Source: Salticus scenicus
Taxonomy: Eukaryota; Arthropoda; Arachnida; Araneae; Salticidae
Assembly (NCBI GenBank): GCA_963930645.1
Contig: OZ005650.1
Location: 236,731,688 to 236,795,687, forward strand
Direction: 5' to 3'
Length of the DNA stretch: 64,000 nt
The notes under the pieces are model-generated. The model saw nothing but the letters and a program-made list of their open reading frames with translations. It was not told the DNA's origin and did no database searches. Of this stretch, positions 47,720 to 58,450 are shown piece after piece. Position 1 is the stretch's first letter. Every line of letters starts with the position of its first letter. The position numbers and the translations under genes were made by a program.

Positions 47720-48700
47720 ATACTGATCTTTTAACACTTACGTTTGTATTATTCGTAATTTTTTTAGAGGTTTTTAGAGTTTCAGCACTAACTGTAAAGC
47801 CTGTTAGTATCCGTCTAGCGATAATAATACTAAAAATTAATTTTATAGATATATCTTCCTCTCTCCCTTTACGTATAGTATGAAATATTCTTTAATCCAT
47901 TGTAAAGTGGTATCCACGCATCATGAATGTTGCACAGTGGAAAAACTGCATTGATTTTTGGTTGTTTTCCTTCTGGTTGAAATTGCTGCTGCTTCCAAGG
48001 CATACGGACGATCGTTCGATTACTGCAATATAACTTCTTCCGAAATTTCTTTTTGAAATTAATTTCCGTTATCTTCCTTGCAGCATACCCAACTCTCTAG
48101 TCTCTTGAAATTTAATATTCATATCTCTTAATACATGTATCGATCGATAGCGTTTTCGTAAAAATTTCAAGCACCGAACTTCTTACAGTGCAATTGAATA
48201 ACTACTACAGTTCTAATAAAACAGCTTGATCAGTAAGAATCGATCTTTCTCCTCTAAAGACATGGTGAAGAATGATTTTACGTTAAAGACCAATGGTTTT
48301 TAAAACAATCCAAATTTGCATGACGTATTTTCCACATTGCACTACATGCACCCTCTATCGGTCGAGATTGGAATTATTAATTTTTCTTGCAGATTTCTTC
48401 CCCCATGATCCATGTAACACATATACCAAGTTACAACAAAATACATCTAGTAGAACGGGATCTACCTAGCTCTAAACAGCGTAACTTTCATTATTTTATA
48501 ACCGCATAGCATCTGGGCTAGAAAAAACAGTCTTTCCAAAACAGAATTTAATTTAGTACTTTAGTCCAATATTTAACTCCGTTTTACCTCTTAGATACCT
48601 CTTAGATACTCTATTAGATTATTTTTATTATGCAAAATTCAAGATAGTCTATCGAAAATGCTTCCCTCTGTGAAAGATATAAAAATCTAGTCCTAAACCA
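47720..48700. other. Intergenic DNA, unassigned
   Basis: Slightly less AT-rich than its surroundings, with no long reading frame and no motif that I recognise on either strand. Confidence 0.45.
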
Positions 48701-48702
48701 GA

Positions 48703-49267
48703 GATGCCAACATTTTAATATATTTTGGAGCATTTTTAGCCCCGCCTGTATTTCATACCACTTTTTCTTAAGAGTAGTTATTTCTTATATTATCACAGTT
48801 ATATACTGAAGAAAATATTTTATAAATAATATTATAGTTTTAAAAGATTAAAGAACACGCTTTTGCAGAAATGTGAACTAAAAAGCACAAAATATCTATC
48901 TTAGTATTAAAATGCAGGGTAAGAGAAAATCGTGTGAGTGACACACCATAATATTTACATACATTTAAATCTTTAATTTAAAAAATTTAGAATTAAACAA
49001 AAACCATTTTTAAAAAATCTCCGATGACTGGGATCGAACGCTAGACCTTTATGTTCGTAGCGCGGCGCCTTACTTCACAGCCCCGGTGTTTACGTAGGGA
49101 AAGTCTTTTCTTACAATATAGATTTTTTGTTTGCTCCCAGAGCGGTTACAAACATACAAACAAACATACATACATACAGGTGAAGCTAATAAAAGCTTGT
49201 TAATAGAGTTCTGTCGGTTAAAGGTGTAGCTAAAAATGCTTCGGAATACGTTAAATTGTTGCCATCC
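48703..49267. mobile_element. GTTGCCAAC MITE interrupted by a SINE-like insert
   Basis: Left arm from GATGCCAACATTTTAAT through 'ttttagccccgcctgtatttc' to about 48790; right arm 'aaaggtgtagctaaaaatgc' to TTGTTGCCATC at 49267. The ~400 bases in between include the tRNA-like repeat below. The MITE was therefore present before that insertion. Confidence 0.55.
48920..49110 (-). mobile_element. tRNA-like SINE inside a MITE
   Basis: On the minus strand, 'gtgaagtaaggcgccgcgct' precedes 'acgaacataaaggtct' and then the B box AGCGTTCGATCCCAGTC (49040-49024). Its tail has GTGTGTCACTCACACG, shared with 42645-42715. It differs from the SINE family at 12.9 kb, so a second SINE family is present. The fold is too degenerate to call a working tRNA. 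Confidence 0.5.
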
Positions 49268-49433
49268 ATACCTAAACACAAAATAGCAAGTATACAGTTT
49301 ATTTCGTGATTTATACTTTTTTTTTTTTAATATCCCAAAAGCAAAACGTATCTTAAAATATCTTACCTTTTAGTCAAATATAAATAAATTTTTCCTTTCA
49401 AAATATATTTTATCGTATTAAATTGTAACACAT

Positions 49434-50240
49434 GTGAGGTTTGCGTTGACGCTGACCCCATCTTAACTTAGTTAACTTAAGTATTAGGTATAAGAAGCAC
49501 AAAGAATCAGATATATAAAATAAAACTAAGAGTTTATTCAACTAAAATAATGGGAGGATTGGTCTGGATTATGTAGCTCAGTCAGCAGCATTAAATATTT
49601 CAGCAATAAATATAATAACTTATATAGGTAATTTGAAATATCTCATCCCAGATACAGTAGAAGTTATAGAGACTGATGACTCCTTTACTCAGATACCGTG
49701 ACTGCAATTAGATCAGCAGATTCCTGGCTGATTCAATTTTTCATTCACGAATACTAGCACCGAAGCACAATAACACTCATTAAACTATTTAAAGTAAGTG
49801 CAACTCAATCTCCTTTATTGAAATATAACTTTCTCCAGGCTCTAAGCCTTAAACTTTGTTGTAGACAGACGTCGGACAAGACTCCACTCCACCACACCTT
49901 TTACGAAAATCATCTCCATCTTATACCACTCTCCACCAACTTCCCTTCTCTTCATTTCAACCAAACTTTTAAAATCGCTTCCTATTCATCTACATCTCGC
50001 AACTTAATTCCTTCGTTGCAGCACCATGTCGACCCAAAACTAATCCGACATAAAATTTCGCCGAGTCACTGGCGCCGAAGCGATTTAACTATCCCAACTG
50101 AATATTTTGATGGATCCAGCAAAATTTCAAACCAACCCTGTGGTGACCTTCTGCAGTCTCGAACTCACACACAAACATGCCATTTTAAAACATCTTTAAA
50201 ACTAAGTTTATTTTTTATGTAATAAAATACATTTATCATC
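49434..50240 (+). mobile_element. Possible solo LTR plus leader of an LTR retrotransposon
   Basis: TGTAACACATGTGAGG at 49434 would be an LTR start, and GAGTCA at 50063-50068 an LTR end (TG...CA, 635 bp). One base later comes TGGCGCCGAAGCG, in the position and form of a primer-binding site. AATAAA lies inside (49604). The block is less AT-rich and holds an open frame of 134 codons with no family motif. No second LTR or pol gene is present. Weak but specific. Confidence 0.3.
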
Positions 50241-50479
50241 TTTCAGTTACTACCAGGAAGAAAATATAAAATATATAAGACGTAAGATATGTGTGTCACT
50301 TATCTATAAATGAAATTATCTTCTTTGAAATGATGTTTATTTTTCAAGTAATGTTTTGCGCTTTCAAGCTCTATCTCTCTATCTCTGATGAGTTTAAGAA
50401 AAATGTATTTAAACTTCCATTACTCCATTTATTTTGTTTAAAAAAATCAAATATTTGAGAAAAATGAAAAGATTTTACA

Positions 50480-50480
<1 letters not shown>

Positions 50481-50516
<36 letters not shown>
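50481..50516. repeat. (TA)n microsatellite split by mariner
   Basis: Eighteen TA units lie directly before the mariner element, and TATATAT resumes directly after it at 51851. The element therefore inserted into this tract. Confidence 0.9.
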
Positions 50517-50517
<1 letters not shown>

Positions 50518-51850
50518 GAGGCGTGTTTTTTAAGTAAGTACCGTTTTGGAATTAAAAAAAGACGTGCAAAGATATCGCAATAATTTTATTTTTACATGAA
50601 AGCCTGTACCTTAATCTACTTTTCTACAAAATTTCCGTGAATATTGAGGCACTTGTCATAACGTGGCACCAGTTTTTGAATACCCCCTCCTCATAAAATT
50701 CTGCCGCCTGACTTGTTAACCACTGTATCACAACTGTTTTGACTTCGTCATCGTCTTGAAGACGCTGACCACCCAGGCGTTTCTTCAAGTGCAGGAACAA
50801 ATGGTAATCGCTGGGCGCCAGATCAGGGCTGTATGGAGGATGATCTAGAGTTTCCCATTTAAAAGATTTGATGAGATCTTTGGTCCGATTAGCCACATGT
50901 GGACGGGCATTGTCATGCAGCAAAACGATACCCTTACTCAACTTGCAACGTCTTATGTTCTGGATTGCACGACGCAGATTGTTCAATGTCTCACAATAAG
51001 ACGCTGCATTGATTGTCTCATTACGAGGCAGAAACTCCACTAGCAATACTCCTTTTTTGTCCCAAAAAACTGTGCACATGATTTTCCGGGCAGAAATTGT
51101 TTGCTTAAACTTCACTCTTTTGGGTGATGATGAATGTCGCCATTCCATGGATTGTTGTTTTGATTCTGGTGTGACGTAGGCCACCCATGTTTCGTCACCA
51201 GTAACAATTTGGTCTAAAAAATCTTCACCTTCATTGTGGTACCGCTCAAGGAAAGTCAATGCACTGCCTAAACGTTGGGATTTGTGCAAATCCGTCAACA
51301 TTTTTGGAACCCAACGTGAACACAATTTCCGGTAATTCAAGTTCTCGGTCACAATGCGATACAAAACACTACGAGAATATTGAGGAAACCAGTCGCACAT
51401 TGATGAAATTGTAAAGCGTCTGTTTTCTCTCACCTTTTCTTCCACTTTCTGCACCAAATCTTCATTAACGACCGAAGGACGCCCACTCCGTTCTTCATCA
51501 TGCACATTTGTGCGGCCATCTTTAAATGCTCTCACCCATTTCCTTGCCATTCCATCACTCATAATGTTTTGTCCGTAAACTTCACAGATCTCACGATGAA
51601 TATCGATCGGTTTTAAGCCTTTAGCAGTAAGAAATCGTATAACAGCCCGTACTTCACAATCGGCGGGACTCACGATTGTCGGAGGCATCTTAAACACTCA
51701 GTAAACAACGTATACAATGAAGAATCAGACTGTAACGGCGTAAGTGCGTAGACAAGAGATATAGGTAACCAGCGCGCATGCGCGGACCGCCGACCGTAGC
51801 GCTGCGGCGGCGGAATTGCAAAACGGTACTTACTTAAAAAACATGCCTCG
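50517..51850 (-). mobile_element. Complete mariner transposon (1334 bp)
   Basis: 32-bp inverted ends, 50517-50548 and 51819-51850, match at 31 of 32 positions. They start CGAGGC(G/A)TGTTTTTTAAG. TA flanks both sides (50515-50516, 51851-51852). One uninterrupted transposase gene fills the middle on the minus strand, leaving a 5' leader of about 130 bp and a 3' tail of about 75 bp between the gene and the inverted ends. All parts expected of an autonomous mariner are present. Confidence 0.92.
50624..51688 (-). CDS. Mariner transposase, apparently intact (354 aa)
   Basis: It catalyses cut-and-paste movement of its own element into TA sites, acting in the nucleus on the inverted ends. The N-terminal third has helix-turn-helix features (LTAKGLKPIDIHREICEVYG near residues 22-41). 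The mariner signature follows as WVPKML near residue 129. The catalytic triad is complete: D in VTGDETW, D in LLHDNARPH, and D in YSPDLAPSDYHLF. There are exactly 34 residues between the second and third Asp, so it is DD34D. Length is close to the usual ~345 aa. I chose the ATG at 51688 (MPPTIVSP); the frame extends three codons upstream only to a GTG. There is no stop or frameshift. Activity cannot be judged from sequence alone. SETMAR-type annotation in other genomes reflects the same domain. Confidence 0.93.
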   Translation of the reverse strand: MPPTIVSPADCEVRAVIRFLTAKGLKPIDIHREICEVYGQNIMSDGMARKWVRAFKDGRTNVHDEERSGRPSVVNEDLVQKVEEKVRENRRFTISSMCDWFPQYSRSVLYRIVTENLNYRKLCSRWVPKMLTDLHKSQRLGSALTFLERYHNEGEDFLDQIVTGDETWVAYVTPESKQQSMEWRHSSSPKRVKFKQTISARKIMCTVFWDKKGVLLVEFLPRNETINAASYCETLNNLRRAIQNIRRCKLSKGIVLLHDNARPHVANRTKDLIKSFKWETLDHPPYSPDLAPSDYHLFLHLKKRLGGQRLQDDDEVKTVVIQWLTSQAAEFYEEGVFKNWCHVMTSASIFTEIL

Positions 51851-51857
51851 TATATAT

Positions 51858-52560
51858 TTCCATTACCCTACTACCGTAGGTAATGGAAGTATTGTATTCG
51901 GTCCAAAAATTCGACATCGAGTTTTCACCTGATTTACCTGTTTTAAGGCCTCCTGAATCAAAAAAAGTAGTCTTTGGCAATTGGTCAGTGTGTGTGTATG
52001 TACAGTCGGCTGCAAAATTATTCGAGCACTAGCAATAATCCCTGTCTAAAAAAAGTACACTTAATACTGCTTTGTTAAATAAATACTTATCGAGTCATGT
52101 TCTTAGTCAGTCTAAGAACATGATTCGACAAGGATTTATTTAACAAAACAGTCTTAAGTGTACTTTTTTAACATAGGAATTATTGGCTAGTGCTCGAATA
52201 ATTTTGCAGCCGACTGTATGTGTGAAAGCTTCTGGCTATCATATCTCCGAAACTAATAAAGATAGAACTACGAAACTTCAGAATTGATGCAAGTCTGGTG
52301 TACAAATGGATTTTCCAAATTTTGGTGAAAATTAGAAAACCAGAAGTGTGTCATCGGAAACCGGAATTGGAACCGTAAGTCCATATTCTAAATTTCTCGT
52401 ATCCTCGAAAATTCTGTTAGTACTGAAGAACCAATTCCAAAAACAATTGAGGAATTCGGTAAGAATTCGGAAGAGTAGAGGTGACAGTCTTTTAGAAGCG
52501 AGGGGTGGACTTTTTAATTATTATATGAGATTATGTAAAATTTTGAATACAATTTTTTGA
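51858..52560 (+). repeat. Hairpin-ended dispersed repeat, interrupted by a MITE
   Basis: Begins with a hairpin at 51858-51888 (TTCCATTACC ... GGTAATGGAA). It continues 'gtattgtattcggtccaaa', 'ttcgacatcgagttttcacc', 'tggcaattggtcagtgtgtg' and, after the MITE, 'catatctccgaaactaat'. This follows the reverse-complemented order of the copies at 16.7 and 43.6 kb. The end at 52560 is approximate. Confidence 0.55.
52003..52216. mobile_element. Tc1/mariner-type MITE, copy B (214 bp, best preserved)
   Basis: The ends CAGTCGGCTGCAAAATTATT and its inverse are flanked by TA (52001-52002, 52217-52218). The arms are complementary almost throughout, meeting at 'gttcttagtcagtctaagaac'. It sits inside the dispersed repeat at 51858-52560, splitting its TGTG-rich part. 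Other copies: 14663-14874 and 34191-34405. Confidence 0.85.
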
Positions 52561-52569
52561 ATAAATATA

Positions 52570-55028
52570 ATTGCGTTGTTTGATTAATTTGCATTTGCTA
52601 TATGTGTTTTAAGTCTGAGAAACTTTCGTTGCACGTCTTATTTCAAAATATTTTATCTAGTTTTTTTGTTCATATACAGATGGCGGAAAAGATCTTTTAG
52701 GTTTTGCGGCAGAAATGAATTCTTCCCGCCAACCAATTATGTGTTTTCTAATTATTTATTTCTAAATTACAGGTTTTATTAAGAATACAGATGTTATTTA
52801 GGGATATATGAACATGTTGTATAGATTTAATGATTGTAATTTGTGATAAATATTAGACACTGATGGAACAGTAAATATTTTAGTATTATTTTAACACTTC
52901 GGGTTCCAATAGTGACTATCCATTTTTGAATTTTACTTTTTAAAAATATTTCTTCTTGACTCTATTTGTGATTATTAAGCTAATTAATTAATATGATATA
53001 TAGTTTCAGTTAATTATAATAATTTCAATTTCAATTTCAATTTTTTTTTCTTTTTACTTACGTATATTACGTGTACATTTTTTATTTTTTTCATATTTCA
53101 CCTTATTTTTTGTTAGGGGCGGGTTATATGACATCTGACGAAATCCTTGAAATTATGAATCAGACTGATTCCGTATACTACAGGATTCAGTAAGAAAGAG
53201 AGATACAATTCATATGCCTAAAATGATTGATGATAAAATTCATACTTGCAGATACAATGCTCTAAGAAGAGTGCGCTGTTCTAAATGTAATTAAATGGAT
53301 CAAAAGAGTTTTTCAATCGATTCCATATAAAATAAAAAATTCTTTCATGTATAAAATTTGAGAAATTTAGAAAAATAAAATGTAATTTGAATATAATCCT
53401 TCAATTATTATTTTGATTTTGTACTAGATTGATCCTAATGTATCACATGGGATGCTTTCCTCCTAAACCCAACTCCTCAACAAAGAAAAATAATGCTGGC
53501 TTTTTTGTAACCACAATGGTGGGAGTAATAACTTATATATTTGAAAAAACGTCAGCTATTATTTTTGCTTCGGATATGAAGACGTTATTGCATACCAAAT
53601 AAATTCATTATATTGAAATCAATTAACTGCCAAATATAGTAAAAATTATAATACGGTAGGTGCTCCAGTGAATGACATGCTCCAGTAATTGACATCTATC
53701 CAGAAATAATTAATAAATAAGAAAAATAATAAAATCATGTATTTTACATATAAGAATTTTAACATTTTATGTCAAACACTGAAACGTAAGATGCTAATAA
53801 CTGGTAAAATGAATAACTAGCAGTGTCAATTACTGGAACATTGAGTGGGAGTCAAATAAAAATTCATAAAAAAAAAAAAATAATAATAATAATAATAATC
53901 ATCATTATCAAATGTATTTACATGTATTTTAACATATATGTTGTTCTGAATGTTTTTCCTGCCATATGTACTAATTTACGATTTCTAAAAATATTTTCTG
54001 ATGTCTAGAACATTAAAAACATCAGAGATTGCTCTAAGATTACTGGTGCACTTACCCTACTTGAAATCTTTACGATTTATACTTTCAAATAATAATCAAT
54101 AAAATATATTAAATAATTTTTTTTTTCATAAAATCTAAGTCCAAATAATATTCGAAACTTTAAATTTAGTTTAAATCTATATTTTGTTCTCTGAAGCACA
54201 CCAGTACACCAATTTACCAATTTGAATTTTCTTTTATAAAACACACAGTGTTATTTTCAATAGATATGTAATTACATTGTATTTAAATTCTTATTTAATA
54301 TTAAAAAGAAATCTATAAATATATATATATTTGATAACGAGATAAGAAAACATAGGCTGATATACTTCATCTGAACAGACTGAATTACAAAACAGATAAA
54401 ACTGATTTCGACTTTCGTTTGCATTAAAAGATTACACCCACACCTTCATTAAAATTCAGAATCAAATTTACTGCTACTAAAACTTTCTCACAACAACAGG
54501 CAGACCTGTTAATTAGAAAGTCCTAAAGTCAGATAAACCATAAAAGTTCTTTATTAATTTATTTCCTTGTACTCTTTCAATGTTACTATACTATGCAGAG
54601 CTATATCATCAATATATTGATTAGAAATTTTTCTACGCAGTATTGATGATAATCTTGTTGTAATCAAGCTATACTAGATTTCTGAACTTGATAATACCAA
54701 AGCGTGCACTGCCTGTTATTTTATTTTATTTTATTCTTTTTCTTTTTTTTTTTTGTTTTAAAGTGGGATATTTCGAAAGTAAGAAAATATTTTAAATAAA
54801 CGTAAGATTTTTTTATTTTTTATTTTTTATTTTTATTTATTTTTATTTATTTTTTTTTTGTATAAAGAGCATAATAGTTTATAATAAAAGCATTTTTTAC
54901 ATAAATTCTTTCAAGAGAATAATGCAGAATAATATCATATCTCAATTATAAATTTTAGAGAGATAGAATAGTATTCAAATATACTGCCAGAGTTGCTGAT
55001 TTGTACGATTTTTTGCAGTCGGAAATTT

Positions 55029-55030
<2 letters not shown>
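52570..55030. other. AT-rich intergenic DNA
   Basis: No gene recognised. Contains a short A/AAT tract near 53868-53898. At 54716-54855 lie T-rich low-complexity stretches of the ATTTT type. Confidence 0.5.

Positions 55031-55031
<1 letters not shown>

Positions 55032-55075
<44 letters not shown>
55032..55075. repeat. (TA)n microsatellite
   Basis: About 22 TA units, about 60 bases before the Tc3-like element. Confidence 0.9.
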
Positions 55076-55078
<3 letters not shown>

Positions 55079-55137
55079 AAATTTCGTGTAGTTAAATAAG
55101 CTGCAATTTTTCTCACTCAGTAAATATGGTGGACATA

Positions 55138-56730
55138 CAGTGGTGGACATGATTATAAGACACCTATCTAATTTGACAAATAGTGAAAGGAAAGATTCAG
55201 AGCTTAAAAATGTTTTATCAAATACGCCAAAAAACATAAATTTATTCTGTTACCATATATATTTATTTTATAATAATGATATTTTCATACAATTTAATAA
55301 AAAAACTTAAAAACAAAATTATAAGACTCCAACCGTTTTTTTCATATACAGTGGTCAACATATTTAGCAGACACTAATGGTCTAAAAGAAAATCCTCTAA
55401 CATGGTTATTCAATATTTGGTAAAGCCCCATTGTTTTTTATAACATGAAAGATGCGATTCGGCTTCGAATCTATCAATTCTAACAAAATATCGCAAGACA
55501 GTTCTTCCCAAGCACATTTTATAGCATTCTTTAGGTCTTCGACACATATAAACTGCCTCTCATTTCGGTAAACCGCACGAGCTAAGATCCCCCACAAGTT
55601 TTCGATGGGATTTAAGTCTGGGGAGCGAGAAGGCCACTGGAGAACATTAATACTTTGCTCTGAAAGCCACTTTTTTGTTTCGTGTGATGCATGAATCATG
55701 AATCGGCGCGTTATCGTGCTGGAAAGTGTAGTTTTCGCCACAAAGAACTTCACCGTATATGGCTAGTTGATTTTTAAGAAGATTCTTATACTTTTCGAAA
55801 TTCATTCTTGAATGCACAAAAACAATATCCGTTTTCCTTTGAGCCGAAAAACCAGCCCGAACCATTACTGAGCCTCCACCCATTTGGCGGCTCATTAGTG
55901 TATGAGGAGACTTCCATAAATCATGCCAATAATATTGAAACCCGTCAGGACTATCCAGGTTAAACATTTTTCATCAAAAAATAATACAGAGTACCATTTG
56001 GAGGTCCAGGCCATAGTTTGTTTAGCGAAGTTTAGATGCTCCATTTTGTGCGGGCTTAGAAGCGGTGGTTTTTTCTTCAATTTTTTATATTTCACATAGG
56101 AAGCATTATGCAACACCCTGCAAATGGTTCTCTTTGAACAATTCAGTTTCAAAACATTTTTAATGCCTGTAGTGGTCATCTTATTCTGTGTAGCGAGCGA
56201 AAACACATGGCGTCTGTCTCTCGAGGACAAGCAAGGAGTACGCCCAGATTTTTAAACACCGATCCATTAATTCCTCTTTTCAGAACATTTCTAACTGCAC
56301 ATCTAGAGCGTTTAATAACTTTTGATATATTATTAATTGAAGCACCAGTTCCATTTAATCTTCAAATTTCGCGAATTTCACTTTCGTTTAATTCTGTACC
56401 TCGTGGCATGTTTGTAAAGGCGGTAAATCGGTTATCGTCTGCTTTAGTTAACTGCTGACGTCATAACAGCGTGCAGAAAATTTGCATATTGCACACTATT
56501 TTCGAAAAAAAGCAGGTATTTTAATTAAAATGATAGGGTGGTGTCCATGGTATTTTTGATTTTTTTTAAATTAAACTCTATAAAAAATATCATTTCTGTG
56601 AAACAATTACGCGTGATAACAGCATAAATTTATGTTTTTGACGTATTTGATAAAACATTTTTAAGCTCTGAATCTTTTCTCTCACTATTTGTCAAATTAG
56701 ATAGGTGTCTTATAATTATGTCCGCCACTG
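55138..56730 (-). mobile_element. Tc3-like transposon, complete but inactive (1593 bp)
   Basis: Long inverted ends of 113 and 112 bp (55138-55250, 56619-56730) differ at only a handful of positions and start CAGTGG(T/C)GGACAT. TA flanks both sides (55136-55137, 56731-56732). The interior is a broken Tc3-like transposase on the minus strand. Long inverted ends are a known feature of Tc3 in nematodes. Confidence 0.88.
55406..56409 (-). pseudogene. Tc3-like transposase pseudogene
   Basis: The frame opens at 56409 with MPRGTELNESEIREI, meets a TGA at codon 16, then continues with a helix-turn-helix-like stretch (NNISKVIKRSRCAVRNVL). It shifts frame near 56230, again between 55965 and 55895 just after the first catalytic Asp (FFDEK), and again near 55700 just after the second (QHDNAPIH). 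The last segment has WPSRSPDLNPIENLW with the catalytic Glu. Counting across the shift gives 34 residues between second Asp and Glu, so it was DD34E. The sequence order matches Tc3 rather than Tc1 (FNLD..DG..YYWHDL and GGGSVMVRAGF). It cannot make a working enzyme. Confidence 0.85.
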
Positions 56731-56739
56731 TATGTGGTA

Positions 56740-57780
56740 AACATGTGGTAAACATCACTTAGTAAATATATGGTGTTAAAAATCAATATAATTTGGTAAT
56801 ACAAATTTAAAGTATTGAGATGCATTGGTTTGATTGGCGGTGTATATATTATATGTATAAATTCCATTCTATGTACTAAGTAGAATTTCTGAATTACAAT
56901 AATTTATTTATAACTTTAATATAAGAATTTAAAACAAGATAGCACTTTTTAAATATATACGTTTGTTTTAAGATAACAATTCAAAATTAAATTCATGAAT
57001 TAGCACTTTTCTTTTCTTTTTATGTATATAGGTCATATCTAACGTAATAAAGAATTGTAAATACAGATATTAAAAAACAATAAATTCTTTTTACTTAATA
57101 AAGATTTAAACTAATAAATAGTATAACAAATGTTAAGTTACTATTAATATGACACACATTAAAAAAAGATAAGATTTTATCTTTTATTAACACATCAAAG
57201 CATAGCTTCATTAAGATGAAGATCAAGACGTTATGGCATTACTTTTTTCGAAGCTTTAGAAATTAACGGGGGTGTTACATGTCCAAGTTAATTAAGAATC
57301 TTGAAAACCTGATAATAAAAAGCACAACAATTTTTCATTAATTTATTCCACTAAATTCTTTTTCTGAAATTATTTAAAGCAGAATAATGTTGTCAGTAAT
57401 AGAGAAAAATTAACACCAGATTGTTGTTAATGCATATGCATTTTTTTAGCTGTGTAAAAGAAGAAGCCATAAATTTATCTAATCATTATTTCATATATGT
57501 AAAACCATTTATATATATAAAGTTCGAAATATTCAAAAATTCAAATTACCTATATTCTCTGAAAAAGAAGATAATTAATAAAAAAGATTAACTCTAGTAT
57601 CAAAGATTTAATACACAATTTTTTACTGGTACATTAAAAAAATTAAATCAAACACTTTTTACTAGTAGCCAAAACGTCAATGGAGGCTGCCACGGGGAGA
57701 CTCGAAAAGATTTTGGGTTTTGCTCGTCTCGTGACAGTGGCTGAAAAAAAAATCACCATACTGATTTTTAAATTGGTATA
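56740..57780. other. AT-rich intergenic DNA
   Basis: No gene seen. A GC-richer patch at 57670-57745 contains 'cacggggagactcg' and 'ctcgtctcgtgacagtg', an imperfect inverted pair, unassigned. Confidence 0.45.
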
Positions 57781-57789
57781 CATTTTCAT

Positions 57790-58450
57790 GAACCACACGA
57801 AATTAACTGTCTATTTTTGAGTTTGTATTCTGTTTGTAGTTCGTGTACAGGGACAAACCAAAGTTTTTCTTATATTTACGGCCTACGGACAGAGTTTGTA
57901 TGTATTGCAATAGTGATCGCAAAAATCCTTCGATTGACTTGTAGATTGATACACATATTCAGGCAATTTACAGAAATAGCTGTATAATTGTTTGATGCCT
58001 TATATTGTTTATGGTTCGTGTACAGGGACACGCCAAAATTTTCTTGTCATTACGGCCTATGGGTAGAATATCATATAAACGGATTTTTACTGCTTAGACT
58101 TAATAATTAATAAACAGGGCCTTACAAAAGTTTTCCGATAATGTCACGTAATCATCCAAATTATGCAAAATTTCGTACAATGATTCAGGAGATGCATAGA
58201 ACAAGTTGAACAGCTTCTTACTTGTGTATATAATGTTTATGGCTTCTTTACAGGGACATAAAAAGGCGACATTAGTGACATGACATTAGAGCCTTCGGAC
58301 AAATTTTTATTCAAGAGCATTTGAACGCATTTTTAATGCATTCAACAAAATAAAATTAACATACGTGATTGAGATGCTTAGAAGAATATTTTCTGTAGAA
58401 AAAGTTATGTATAGATTAATAATTTAATAATTTATTTACAGGACCTCAAA
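57790..58450. repeat. Diverged tandem repeat, ~180-225-bp unit
   Basis: A phrase of the type GTTCGTGTACAGGGACA recurs near 57840, 58015, 58243 and, partly, 58437. In the first three it is followed by 'ttacggcctatgg' or a variant (57878, 58058, 58288). The 'ccctgtaca' core, reverse-complemented, is also prominent in the modular element at 9879-11734, so the two may be distantly related. Confidence 0.55.

Noticed and set aside
49818..50222. 134-codon open frame as a possible gene
   Set aside because: No domain or motif is recognisable, and its middle spans the putative LTR end and primer site. Kept only as part of a possible LTR element.
56207..56458. 83-codon plus-strand frame
   Set aside because: It is the antisense of the N-terminal part of the Tc3-like transposase pseudogene.
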